Below, in pieces: positions 37,362 to 46,104 of a stretch of 64,000 bases of DNA. The stretch's first letter is position 1; every line of letters starts with the position of its first letter. Under the pieces are notes generated by a model that searched no databases, was not told the origin of the DNA, and saw only the letters and a list, made by a program, of their open reading frames with translations. The stretch comes from Verrucomicrobiaceae bacterium (GTDB taxonomy: Bacteria > Verrucomicrobiota > Verrucomicrobiia > Chthoniobacterales > JAATET01), in assembly GCA_027488755.1 (NCBI GenBank), contig JAIYAZ010000105.1:19900-83899 (forward strand), read 5' to 3'. The position numbers and the translations under genes are program-made.

Positions 37362-38724
37362 ACATCGCCAGCGTGCGGTCGCGGGCCACCGCGTGGTCCA
37401 CCATCGGCAGCGGATAACCCGGCGCCAACGTCCGCCCGTCCGCCGGCGGCTTGGCGAACCGATCCGCGGGCACGTCGCGCAGCTCCGGCAGCCACTCCTT
37501 GATGTAGCGACCCTCGGGATCGTAGCGCTGCGTCTGCGTCCACGGATTCTGAATCCGAAAATACGGCGCCGCGTCCGCGCCGGTGCCCGCGCTCCATTGC
37601 CAGCCCCCGTTGTTGCTCGCGATCTCACCATCCGTGAGCTGCTGCATGAAATACTGCTCCCCGTGCCGCCAGTGGAGCTGGAGGTCCTTGGTGAGAAACA
37701 TGGCCACAATCATCCGCGCTCGGTTGTGCATGAACCCCGTCTCGTTGAGCTGGCGTATCGCCGCATCCACGATCGGGAAGCCCGTCGTCCCCGTCTTCCA
37801 GCGCTCCAGGTTCCGCTCGTCGCCGACCCACCGCATCCCGCGAAATTTCGGGCTGAAGTCCTGCTCCAGCACCTCCGGCCAATGCCAGAGAATCTGAAAG
37901 TAAAACTCCCGCCAGATCAGCTCATTGATAAACGTCTGCGCGCTCTTCCGCTCCGCCGCCGGAAGGTCGCGAGCGACCTCCTCGCAACGCGCGTAAACCT
38001 CGCGAATCGAAAGCAACCCGAACCGCAGATCCTGCGAGAGCCGCGAGGTCGTCTGCCCGGCAGGCAGATCGCGGTCGAGGCCGTAACGCCGGATCGGCCC
38101 GGCGAGAAACGCCTTCAGCCGCTCCCGCGCCGCGCGTTCCCCCGGTTCCATAATCCGCCTGTGCGGCGCGAGCCCCCAATCCGCCAGCGTCGGCACCGGA
38201 TCTCCCGCCACGCCCTGCGGCGTCGTGAGCGACTTGATCCTCCCCCGAACCGCCGGCTTCGCCAGCTTGAGCCAGGCGCGCGAGTAGGGCGTGAAAACGC
38301 GAAACGGATTGCCCTCGCCCGTGAGCACCTCATCGCGCTCGTGCACCGCGTGGTCCTTGCAGGCGTGGAGCTCCAGCCCGAGGCCCGCGAGCCGCTCCTC
38401 GACCGCGCGGCCAAAGGGATCGGGATCGCGGTTGAAAGAAATCGCCGTGGCCCCCGTCTCCCGAGCGAGCCGTGCCAGTTCCTCCACCGCGTCCCCGCGG
38501 CGCACGATCAACCGCGACCCGATGCTCCGCAGGTTGCCGTCCAGCGCCGCGAGCGAACCGCACAAAAACTCCTGGCGATGCGCCCCGGTCCAACGATGCG
38601 CGCCCTTCCACTCGCTCGCCACATACACCGGCACCACTGCCGCCCCCGTGCGGGCCGCGGCGTCCAGGGCTGTGTTGTCCGTGATGCGCAGATCGCGCCG
38701 AAACCAGTGAAGGACCGTCTTCAA
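37336..38724 (-). CDS. phr: Deoxyribodipyrimidine photo-lyase
   Basis: VLHWFRRDLRITDNTALDAA, RRYGLDRDLPAGQTTSRLSQDLRFG, WRHGEQYFMQQLTDGEIASNNGGWQWSAGTG. Start likely TTG 38724. Confidence 0.93.
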   Translation of the reverse strand: MKTVLHWFRRDLRITDNTALDAAARTGAAVVPVYVASEWKGAHRWTGAHRQEFLCGSLAALDGNLRSIGSRLIVRRGDAVEELARLARETGATAISFNRDPDPFGRAVEERLAGLGLELHACKDHAVHERDEVLTGEGNPFRVFTPYSRAWLKLAKPAVRGRIKSLTTPQGVAGDPVPTLADWGLAPHRRIMEPGERAARERLKAFLAGPIRRYGLDRDLPAGQTTSRLSQDLRFGLLSIREVYARCEEVARDLPAAERKSAQTFINELIWREFYFQILWHWPEVLEQDFSPKFRGMRWVGDERNLERWKTGTTGFPIVDAAIRQLNETGFMHNRARMIVAMFLTKDLQLHWRHGEQYFMQQLTDGEIASNNGGWQWSAGTGADAAPYFRIQNPWTQTQRYDPEGRYIKEWLPELRDVPADRFAKPPADGRTLAPGYPLPMVDHAVARDRTLAMFKTVAAGD

Positions 38725-38725
38725 A

Positions 38726-38746
38726 ATTTTGGATTTTGGAATTTGG
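38726..38746 (-). repeat. Heptanucleotide tandem repeat (CCAAAAT type, minus orientation), about 3 units
   Basis: attttgg attttgg aatttgg on + strand, abutting the phr start. Confidence 0.8.
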
Positions 38747-38764
38747 GGGCTGGATTGATACGGA

Positions 38765-39595
38765 TTGTGGCTCGCCTTGGACACGCCACAAACGCTTTTC
38801 CTCATCGCCGGCAGCGGTCGCTACCCCGAGCTCGTCATTCGGGCCGCGCGGCGCGCCGGCGTGGGCCGGGTGGCCGTGGCCGCCTTTGAAAACGAAACCA
38901 GCCCCGAGACGACCGCCCTCGCCGACGAAGTCACCTGGATGCGCGTCGGCCAACTGGGCCGCATGCTCGACGCCGCCAAAAAATCCGGCGCGGCCCACGC
39001 CATCATGGCCGGCCAGATCGCGCCGAAAAACCTCTTCGACCTCCGCCCCGACGTGAAGGCCCTGCTCCTCCTCGCCACGATCAAGGAGCGCAACGCCGAG
39101 ACGCTCTTCGGGGCCATCGGCGACGCCCTCGGCAAAAATGGCGTCGAACTCCTGCCCGCCACGACCTTCCTCGAGGACCAGCTCGCGACCAACGGCCACA
39201 TCGCCGGGCCGAAGCTGAAGGACCGCGAGATCGAGGACGCCGCCTTCGGCCTCCGCATCGCCAAGGAAACCAGCCGACTCGACATTGGCCAGACCGTCGT
39301 CGTGAAAAACGGGACCGTCCTCGCCGTCGAGGCCTTCGAGGGCACCAACGAAGCCATCGAGCGCGGCGGCCGTCTCGGCCGCGGCGGCGGGCTCGTCGTC
39401 AAGGTCTCGAAACCCAACCAGGACATGCGCTTCGACGTGCCGGTCGTCGGCGAGCAAACCCTCAACCACGCGGCCCGCGCGGGTTTGCGCGGCATCATTG
39501 TCGAAACCGGCCGCGTGCTGTTGCTTGATCGCGAGCGCCTCAGCCGCCTGGCCGAGGAGCGCAAGGTGACCCTCCACGGAGTGGAAAATTCATGA
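38765..39595 (+). CDS. lpxI: UDP-2,3-diacylglucosamine pyrophosphatase LpxI
   Basis: LIAGSGRYPELVIRAARRAG...MAGQIAPKNLFDLRPD... DUF1009/LpxI architecture, adjacent to lpxB. Confidence 0.88.
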   Translation: MWLALDTPQTLFLIAGSGRYPELVIRAARRAGVGRVAVAAFENETSPETTALADEVTWMRVGQLGRMLDAAKKSGAAHAIMAGQIAPKNLFDLRPDVKALLLLATIKERNAETLFGAIGDALGKNGVELLPATTFLEDQLATNGHIAGPKLKDREIEDAAFGLRIAKETSRLDIGQTVVVKNGTVLAVEAFEGTNEAIERGGRLGRGGGLVVKVSKPNQDMRFDVPVVGEQTLNHAARAGLRGIIVETGRVLLLDRERLSRLAEERKVTLHGVENS

Positions 39596-40578
39596 AAAAC
39601 GTAAGAGTTGGCGTGGTCGGCACCGGCAGCATGGGCATGAACCACGTGCGGGTGTATTCGGAACTCCCCGGCTGCGAGCTTGCCGCCATCTACGACGCGA
39701 ACCCCGCCGCCGCCGAGGCCGCCGGGAAAAAATTCCGCGTCCCCGTCGCCCGCTCGCTCGAGGAATTCGCCGACCGCGTGGACGCCGCCACCATCTGCAC
39801 GCCCACCGTCACCCATCACGAAATCGGCATGGCCCTGCTCGAGCGCGGCAAACACCTGCTCGTGGAAAAACCCATCGCCGACAACCCCGCCCACGCCCGC
39901 GAGCTCGCCGAGCGCGCGCAGGAACGCGGCTGCGTGCTCCAGGTCGGCCACATCGAGCGCTTCAACCCCGCCCTCCAGGCCCTCGAATCCAAGCTCCGGA
40001 ACCCCCGCTTCCTCGAGGTCACGCGCCTCTCGCCCTACCCGAACCGCAGCATGGACATCGGCGTCGTGCTCGACGTGATGATCCACGACATCGAGATCAT
40101 CCTCCACCTCGTCCGCTCGCCCATCGTGAGCATGGACCCCGTGGGCGTCGCCGTCCTCAGCAAGGGCGAGGACATCGCCAACGTCCGCTTCCGCTTCGAA
40201 AACGGCTGCGTCGCCAACGTCACCGCCAGCCGCATCAGCTCCGACAAGCTCCGCAAGATCCGCGTCTTCCAGGAGGACGCCTACCTCTCGCTCGATTACA
40301 TGAAGCAGGACGGCGTGATGTATCGCCTCGCCGACGGCAAAATCGTCCGCGAATCCGTCGAGGTCGTGAAGGGCGAGCCGCTCCGCAACCAGCTCGAATC
40401 CTTCGTCGCCTGCGCCCGCGACGGCCTCCAGCCCAAGGTCTCCGGACAGGCCGCCGCCGCCGCCCTCGACATCGCGCTCGAAATCACCCGCCAGATCGCC
40501 GCCGCCGATCCCCGCCAGGGCCAGGGCCCCGGCGACATCCGAATTCCGGGCATTCTGGACCTGCTTCGTCCGTCGTGA
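39592..40578 (+). CDS. Gfo/Idh/MocA family oxidoreductase
   Basis: VRVGVVGTGSMGMNHVRVYSELPGCEL...EKPIADNP; between lpxI and lpxB. Confidence 0.9.
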   Translation: MKNVRVGVVGTGSMGMNHVRVYSELPGCELAAIYDANPAAAEAAGKKFRVPVARSLEEFADRVDAATICTPTVTHHEIGMALLERGKHLLVEKPIADNPAHARELAERAQERGCVLQVGHIERFNPALQALESKLRNPRFLEVTRLSPYPNRSMDIGVVLDVMIHDIEIILHLVRSPIVSMDPVGVAVLSKGEDIANVRFRFENGCVANVTASRISSDKLRKIRVFQEDAYLSLDYMKQDGVMYRLADGKIVRESVEVVKGEPLRNQLESFVACARDGLQPKVSGQAAAAALDIALEITRQIAAADPRQGQGPGDIRIPGILDLLRPS

Positions 40579-41693
40579 GCCGTCGCATTTGGATCGTCGC
40601 GGGCGAGACGAGCGGGGACGCCCGCTCCGCCGAACTCATGCGCGCCGTGCACGCGCTCGATCCCGACGTCGCCTTCATCGGGGCCGGCGGCCCGCGCATG
40701 CAGGCGCTGGCGGCCGAGCCGTTTGACAACTGGATCGCCGAAGCCGGCGTGCTCGGGCTCTGGGACGTGCTGCGTAACTACGGCTACTTCCGCGCGAAGT
40801 TCACGCGCATGCTCGCCGACATCGCCCGCCTCCAGCCCGACGCCGTCCTTCTTGTCGACTACCCCGGCTTTAACCTCCGCCTCGCGAAGGCGCTGCGCGC
40901 CGCGCACCCGCGGTTGAAAATTCTCTACTACGTGAGCCCGCAGGTCTGGGCGTGGAACCGCGGACGCATCCCGAAAATGGCGCGCTGGCTCGACCTCATG
41001 CTCTGCATCTTCCCGTTCGAGAAGGACCTCTACGAGGCCTCGGGCCTGCGCACCGAATTCGTCGGCCACCCCATCGTCGAACAGATGGCCCGCGACCGCG
41101 TGCCCGCCGCCCGCGACCCGCTCCTGCTCGGGCTTTTTCCAGGCAGCCGCGAGCGCGAGGTCAACCGCATCTTCCCGGCGATGGTCGGGGCCGCGCGGAT
41201 CGTCGCGAAAAGTCGCCCCGACGTCCGCTTCGAGGCCGCCGCCGCCACCGAGGCGCACGCGGCCACCATGCGCGCCATGGCCGGTGACGCGCCGATCACG
41301 ATCCGCGCCGGCACGGCCCACGAGCTCATGCAGCGCGCCGGCGTGGGCATCGTCTGCTCTGGCACCGCCACGCTGGAGGCGGCGTGCTTCGGCCTGCCCT
41401 ACGCGCTCGTTTACAAAACGGCGTGGCTCACCTACGCGGTCGGCCGCCGGCTCGTGAAGGTGAACCACCTCGGCATCGTGAACATCCTCGCGGGCCGCAC
41501 CGTCGTGCGGGAGTTCATTCAGGATGGCGCGACGCCCGCCACCCTCGCCGATGAGGCGCTCCGCCTGCTCAACGACGACGCGGCCCGCGCCCGCCTCGCC
41601 GACGAACTCGCCGCCGTCGTGGCCACGCTCAACGGTGACCGCGCCGCCGAACGCGCCGCCCGCGCGGTGCTGGAAGAAGTGGGACCCGCATAA
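40575..41693 (+). CDS. lpxB: Lipid-A-disaccharide synthase
   Basis: IWIVAGETSGDARSAELMRAV, YYVSPQVWAWNRGRIPKM, LGLFPGSREREV, SGTATLEAACFGLP. Confidence 0.95.
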   Translation: MSRRIWIVAGETSGDARSAELMRAVHALDPDVAFIGAGGPRMQALAAEPFDNWIAEAGVLGLWDVLRNYGYFRAKFTRMLADIARLQPDAVLLVDYPGFNLRLAKALRAAHPRLKILYYVSPQVWAWNRGRIPKMARWLDLMLCIFPFEKDLYEASGLRTEFVGHPIVEQMARDRVPAARDPLLLGLFPGSREREVNRIFPAMVGAARIVAKSRPDVRFEAAAATEAHAATMRAMAGDAPITIRAGTAHELMQRAGVGIVCSGTATLEAACFGLPYALVYKTAWLTYAVGRRLVKVNHLGIVNILAGRTVVREFIQDGATPATLADEALRLLNDDAARARLADELAAVVATLNGDRAAERAARAVLEEVGPA

Positions 41694-41701
41694 AATGGTA
41701 G

Positions 41702-41723
41702 GGACGGCAGTCCGTCGCCGTCC
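41702..41723. repeat. REP-like hairpin unit
   Basis: ggacggc-agtccgtc-gccgtcc, 7-bp stem, between lpxB and HIT gene. Confidence 0.6.
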
Positions 41724-41736
41724 GTAGAATATCTCC

Positions 41737-42249
41737 ATGGAATCGTCCTTCCCGAAAGATCACCTCGAGTCCCTCTGGTCGCCCTGGCGCGTCGAGTATT
41801 TCCAGCGCCCGGCCGACTCCCCGCGTGACTTCCTGCTCGCGGCGGCAAACGCGACCAACGACGCCGAGCAATTCGTCGTCACGCGCCGCCGGGCCGCCTT
41901 CCTCATGCTCAACCGTTACCCCTACACCGTCGGCCACCTCATGGCGGTGCCCTACCGCAAGGTCGCGGGCATGGACGAACTCACCGACGACGAATCGCGC
42001 GACATCTGGGAGCTGTGCACCCACGGTCAGCGGCTCCTGCGCGCCGTGGTGAAGGCCCAGGGCTTCAACGTCGGCGTCAACCTCGGCTCCGCCGGCGGCG
42101 CGGGCTGCGCGGAACACATCCACTTCCACATCGTTCCGCGCTGGGAGGGCGACTCGAACTTCATGCCCGTGATCGGCGGCGCGCGGCTGCTGCCCGACGC
42201 CCTGGACCGCGTGTATCAGGCGCTCATCAACGAACAGGCAACCCTGTAG
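41737..42249 (+). CDS. HIT family nucleotide hydrolase/transferase
   Basis: LMLNRYPYTVGHLMAVPYR...EHIHFHIVPRW (HxHxH). Confidence 0.9.
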   Translation: MESSFPKDHLESLWSPWRVEYFQRPADSPRDFLLAAANATNDAEQFVVTRRRAAFLMLNRYPYTVGHLMAVPYRKVAGMDELTDDESRDIWELCTHGQRLLRAVVKAQGFNVGVNLGSAGGAGCAEHIHFHIVPRWEGDSNFMPVIGGARLLPDALDRVYQALINEQATL

Positions 42250-42327
42250 CGGCGGTCTATGACCGCCGAACGACGACGCGCGCGATCTCACCAAAGCAAG
42301 CGACGGTCATAGACCGCCGCTACAGGG
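42242..42327. repeat. Paired head-to-head REP-like elements (27-bp inverted repeat)
   Basis: ccctgtagcggcggtctatgaccgccg / cgacggtcatagaccgccgctacaggg, 26 of 27 complementary, 32-nt spacer. Confidence 0.9.
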
Positions 42328-43453
42328 CATTCAGCACCCGCGTGATCACCTTCGCGCTGTCGAAGTATTCCTCGGCGAGCGCGCGGGCGGCGCGCTGTTG
42401 ATTCGGGAAATCCGCGATGACCCGCTCGCCGGCCGCTGCCGCCTCGGCGGGCGTGCGGAAGGCGTGGAATCCCTCGCCCGGCGGCAGCAGGTCGCCCACG
42501 CCGGTGTCCTGCGCCACCAGCGGTTTGCCGCTCGCCGCGTAGCACACCGCGCGGTCGCTGAACCACCCCGCCCGTGAGAGCACGTAACCGCCCTTGGCGA
42601 TGCTGAACTCCGCGGACGATCCGCGAATGTAGGCCGCGTAGGCGTCCAGCGTGCCGCAGACCGGCGCGGCCTCGACAAACCGCCAGCCGCCCTCGCGGAA
42701 CGGCCCGAGCTCGGATTCGTGCACGCTCACGTGGGTCGCCAGCTCGATGGGACGCGACACCGCGCGCGGCACGTCCGTGAACTTCAAAAACTCCTCGCGC
42801 TTGCCGTGGAACCACTCGCCGCGCCACTCGCTGCTCTTGTAGCCCTCCCAGTGCGCGACGCTCGTGAAGCGGTCGAAGCTCTCCTGCGGCGCGTAGGGCC
42901 AGTATTTCAGCACCACGGGCGGGAACGTCGGGATCCACTCGATGCCGCACGTCGGGGCAAACGTTCCCGGTTGCCCGAGGCGCAGACCGGCGGTGAGAAA
43001 CCGGTCGTGCGCGGAGAAATGCATGTCCACGCCGTAGCTCTCGGCCCAGACCTGACTGAAGGCGGGGTCGCCGTCCTGGTAAATCTTCACCGCGCGCGGA
43101 AATGTCACCGCGTCGCTGTGGAAGTGGCCGGAGAGATTCAAAAACAGGTCGGCCTCGGCGGCGAAGTCGCGCAACTCCGCGAGGTCGGGTGCGGCGTCGT
43201 CCACGAGCAGCGTGGCGCGGCCGGTGAAGCCGAAGCGGGCGGTGATTTCGCGCCAGTAGGCGAGGTTCGCGCTTTCGGCGGGTGGCACGCGGTTCCATTG
43301 CGCGTCCACCGTGCGGTCCGAGGCCACGCGCTCGAGCAGCCAGACGTCCCAGCCGAGTTCGCGGAAACCGAGCGCCCAGTTGAGGGAGTTCCACGTGTTT
43401 CCGGCGGCGGAAATCGGGTGGGAGGCGATGCCGACGGCGACGACGATTTTCAC
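42320..43453 (-). CDS. Glycosyltransferase (paralogue of 43490-44647)
   Basis: VKIVVAVGIASHPISAAGNTWNSLNWALGFRELGWDVWLLERV...SSAEFSIAKGGYVLSRAGWFSDRAVCYAASGKPLVAQDTG. GTG start. Confidence 0.75.
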   Translation of the reverse strand: MKIVVAVGIASHPISAAGNTWNSLNWALGFRELGWDVWLLERVASDRTVDAQWNRVPPAESANLAYWREITARFGFTGRATLLVDDAAPDLAELRDFAAEADLFLNLSGHFHSDAVTFPRAVKIYQDGDPAFSQVWAESYGVDMHFSAHDRFLTAGLRLGQPGTFAPTCGIEWIPTFPPVVLKYWPYAPQESFDRFTSVAHWEGYKSSEWRGEWFHGKREEFLKFTDVPRAVSRPIELATHVSVHESELGPFREGGWRFVEAAPVCGTLDAYAAYIRGSSAEFSIAKGGYVLSRAGWFSDRAVCYAASGKPLVAQDTGVGDLLPPGEGFHAFRTPAEAAAAGERVIADFPNQQRAARALAEEYFDSAKVITRVLNAL

Positions 43454-43489
43454 GCGGGAGTTTTTAGCCGAGGACGCTAGGCTGGCGCG

Positions 43490-44647
43490 ATGCGGATTTT
43501 GGTGACCGGCCTCATCGGCCAATACGCCTTCGGCGGCGTGACGTGGGACTACCTCCAATACGTGCTCGGCTTCCAGGCCCTCGGGCACGACGTCTGGTAT
43601 CTGGAGGACACCGCCTGCTGGGCCTACGATCCGATCAAGGAGGAGCCCTCCGCCGACTGTTCCTACAACGTGAACTACCTCGAGCGGGTGATGCACGAGT
43701 TCGACCTCGGCGACCGCTGGATCTACCGCAACGAGGCGACCGACACCTACCACGGCCCCGCCGGTGCCGCGGCGGACGAGATCATCCGCACGGCCGACGT
43801 GCTCGTGAATGTCTCCGGCGCCTGCTGGCTGCGCGACGTGACCGCCGCCGTGCCGCGCAAGCTCTTCGTGGACGGCGACCCGATGTTCACCCACATCGGC
43901 CTCACGACGAACGGCAAGACCCGCGACCACGTGCTCGCCCACGAGGAGCACTGGACCTTCGGGCTCAACGTCGGCCGCCCCGGCTGCAAGGTCCCCACGG
44001 CCGGCATCGTCTGGCGGCCCACGGTGCAGCCGATCGCGATCGACTGGTGGCGCAAGAATCTCCTGCCCGTCACGCACGACCACGTCGCCCGCGGCGCGTG
44101 GACGACGGTGATGAACTGGGCGAGCTACCGGCCGCAGATTTTCGAGGGCGCGGAATACGGCAACAAGGACCTCGAGTTCGCCCGCTTCTTCGACCTGCCG
44201 CGCCATACGACGGAGAAGTTCGTTCTCGCGATGGGGCAGGGGATCGGCCGCAACCGCCCGACCGAGCGCCTGAACGAGGCGGGCTGGACGATCATCGAGC
44301 CTGACGTCCATCTGCCTGACTACGCGACGTATCACGATTTTCTCGCGAACTCGAAGGCCGAGTGGAGCATCGCCAAGCACGGCTACGTGCAGTCGCGCAG
44401 CGGCTGGTTCAGCTGCCGCAGCGCGTGCTACCTCGCGCTCGGCAAGCCGGTGGTCGTGCAGGACACGGGCTGGAGCGAGCATCTTCCGGCGGGTGAGGGC
44501 GCGCTGGCCTTTTCCACGATGGACGAGGCGGCGGCCGGCATCGCGGCGGTCGCGGCGGATTACGCGCGGCACTCCGCGGCGGCGCGGCGGTTTGCGGAGA
44601 CGCATTTCGACGCGGCGAAGGTCTGCGCGGAATTGCTCGGCGCGTAA
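43490..44647 (+). CDS. Glycosyltransferase (paralogue of 42320-43453)
   Basis: MRILVTGLIGQYAFGGVTWDYLQYVLGFQALGHDVWYLEDT...KAEWSIAKHGYVQSRSGWFSCRSACYLALGKPVVVQDTG. Confidence 0.75.
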   Translation: MRILVTGLIGQYAFGGVTWDYLQYVLGFQALGHDVWYLEDTACWAYDPIKEEPSADCSYNVNYLERVMHEFDLGDRWIYRNEATDTYHGPAGAAADEIIRTADVLVNVSGACWLRDVTAAVPRKLFVDGDPMFTHIGLTTNGKTRDHVLAHEEHWTFGLNVGRPGCKVPTAGIVWRPTVQPIAIDWWRKNLLPVTHDHVARGAWTTVMNWASYRPQIFEGAEYGNKDLEFARFFDLPRHTTEKFVLAMGQGIGRNRPTERLNEAGWTIIEPDVHLPDYATYHDFLANSKAEWSIAKHGYVQSRSGWFSCRSACYLALGKPVVVQDTGWSEHLPAGEGALAFSTMDEAAAGIAAVAADYARHSAAARRFAETHFDAAKVCAELLGA

Positions 44648-44688
44648 CCGGAGCTTGGAGGCGGGCGGTTTCCTTGCTACAAGGAGCC

Positions 44689-46095
44689 ATGACCCCCCAA
44701 GTCAAAAAACCGCGGTTCATCGTCTACTTCATCGGCTTCACCGCGGCGCTCGCGGGGTTGCTCTTCGGCCTGGACGTCGGCGTCATTTCCGGTGCGTCGA
44801 AGTTCATTCAGGCCGAGTTCACCATCGACGACAACGTGCTCGGCCTCGTCGTCAGCGCGCTGCTGTGGGGCGCGGTGTTCGGCACGCTGCTGAGCGGCCT
44901 GCTCTCGAACAAGTTCGGCCGCCGCAAAACGATCCTCATCAGCGCGGTGATCTTTGTGGTCGGCTCGATCCTCTGCGCCATCGCGCCGAGCGAGCACCTG
45001 CTTATCGTCGCGCGCTTCCTGCTCGGCATCGCGGTGGGCGTCGCGTCGTTCACCGCGCCGCTTTATCTCTCGGAGATTTCCCCGCAGCGCGTGCGCGGTT
45101 CGATGATCTCGATGTATCAGCTCATGATCACCATCGGCATCGTGATGGCGTTTTTGAGCGACACGTATCTGGCGAGCTACGCGACGATCGGCGGGGTGAC
45201 CGGCGGCCACTGGCGCTGGATGCTCGGGGTGATCGCGGTGCCGGCGGCGATCATGTTCCTCGGCGTGCTGTTTCTGCCGGAGAGCCCGCGGTGGCTGTTT
45301 TTGAAGGGCTTCAAGGAGCGGGCCGTGGCGGTGTTCCAGCGCATGCACCTTGATGACGCGGAGATCGCCGCGGAGGTGCGTGAAATCGAGGACAGCCTCA
45401 AGGTGAAGCAGGGCGGCTTTAACCTGCTGCGCACGAACCCGAATTTCGCCCGCGCCATCGGCCTCGGCGTGGGATTGCAGGTCATCCAGCAGCTCACGGG
45501 TATCAACGTGCTGATGTATTACGCCCCGCGCATCCTTGAGATGGCGGGCTTCCAGGGCACGGAGAAGGAGATGTGGGGCACGGTGCTCATCGGCGTGACG
45601 AACGTGCTGGCGACCTTCATTGCCATTGCCTTCGTGGACCGCCTCGGCCGCAAACCGATCATGTATGCCGGCTTTGTGACCATGGGCCTCGCGATGGCGG
45701 CGGTGGGCACGTTCTTCAACATGGACATCGAGAACAACCCGAGTCTCGGTTACCCGGCCGTCGCCGCGCTCCTGCTCTTCATCGTGGGTTTCGCGATGAG
45801 CGCGGGCCCGATCATTTGGGTGATCTGCTCGGAGATTTATCCGCTGGCGGGCCGCGACCTCGGCGTGACCTTCAGCACGGCGACGAACTGGATCGCGAAC
45901 GCCATTGTCGGCCAGTATTTCCTGAACGTCCTGCTGCTCCTCGGCAACGGAAACACCTTCCTGCTGCTCGGCGCGGTGAACGCGGTGTTCATCGTGTTTT
46001 TCATCCTCTTCGTCCCGGAGACGAAGGGCGTGTCGCTCGAGAAGATCGAGGCAAACCTCCGCGCCGGCCTGCCGCTGCGGAAGATCGGGCGGTAG
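44689..46095 (+). CDS. Sugar porter family MFS transporter
   Basis: GLLFGLDVGVISGA, KFGRRKTILISA, PESPRWL, QQLTGINVLMYYAP, DRLGRKP, PETKGVSLE. Confidence 0.92.
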   Translation: MTPQVKKPRFIVYFIGFTAALAGLLFGLDVGVISGASKFIQAEFTIDDNVLGLVVSALLWGAVFGTLLSGLLSNKFGRRKTILISAVIFVVGSILCAIAPSEHLLIVARFLLGIAVGVASFTAPLYLSEISPQRVRGSMISMYQLMITIGIVMAFLSDTYLASYATIGGVTGGHWRWMLGVIAVPAAIMFLGVLFLPESPRWLFLKGFKERAVAVFQRMHLDDAEIAAEVREIEDSLKVKQGGFNLLRTNPNFARAIGLGVGLQVIQQLTGINVLMYYAPRILEMAGFQGTEKEMWGTVLIGVTNVLATFIAIAFVDRLGRKPIMYAGFVTMGLAMAAVGTFFNMDIENNPSLGYPAVAALLLFIVGFAMSAGPIIWVICSEIYPLAGRDLGVTFSTATNWIANAIVGQYFLNVLLLLGNGNTFLLLGAVNAVFIVFFILFVPETKGVSLEKIEANLRAGLPLRKIGR

Positions 46096-46104
46096 CGCGG
46101 GGAG

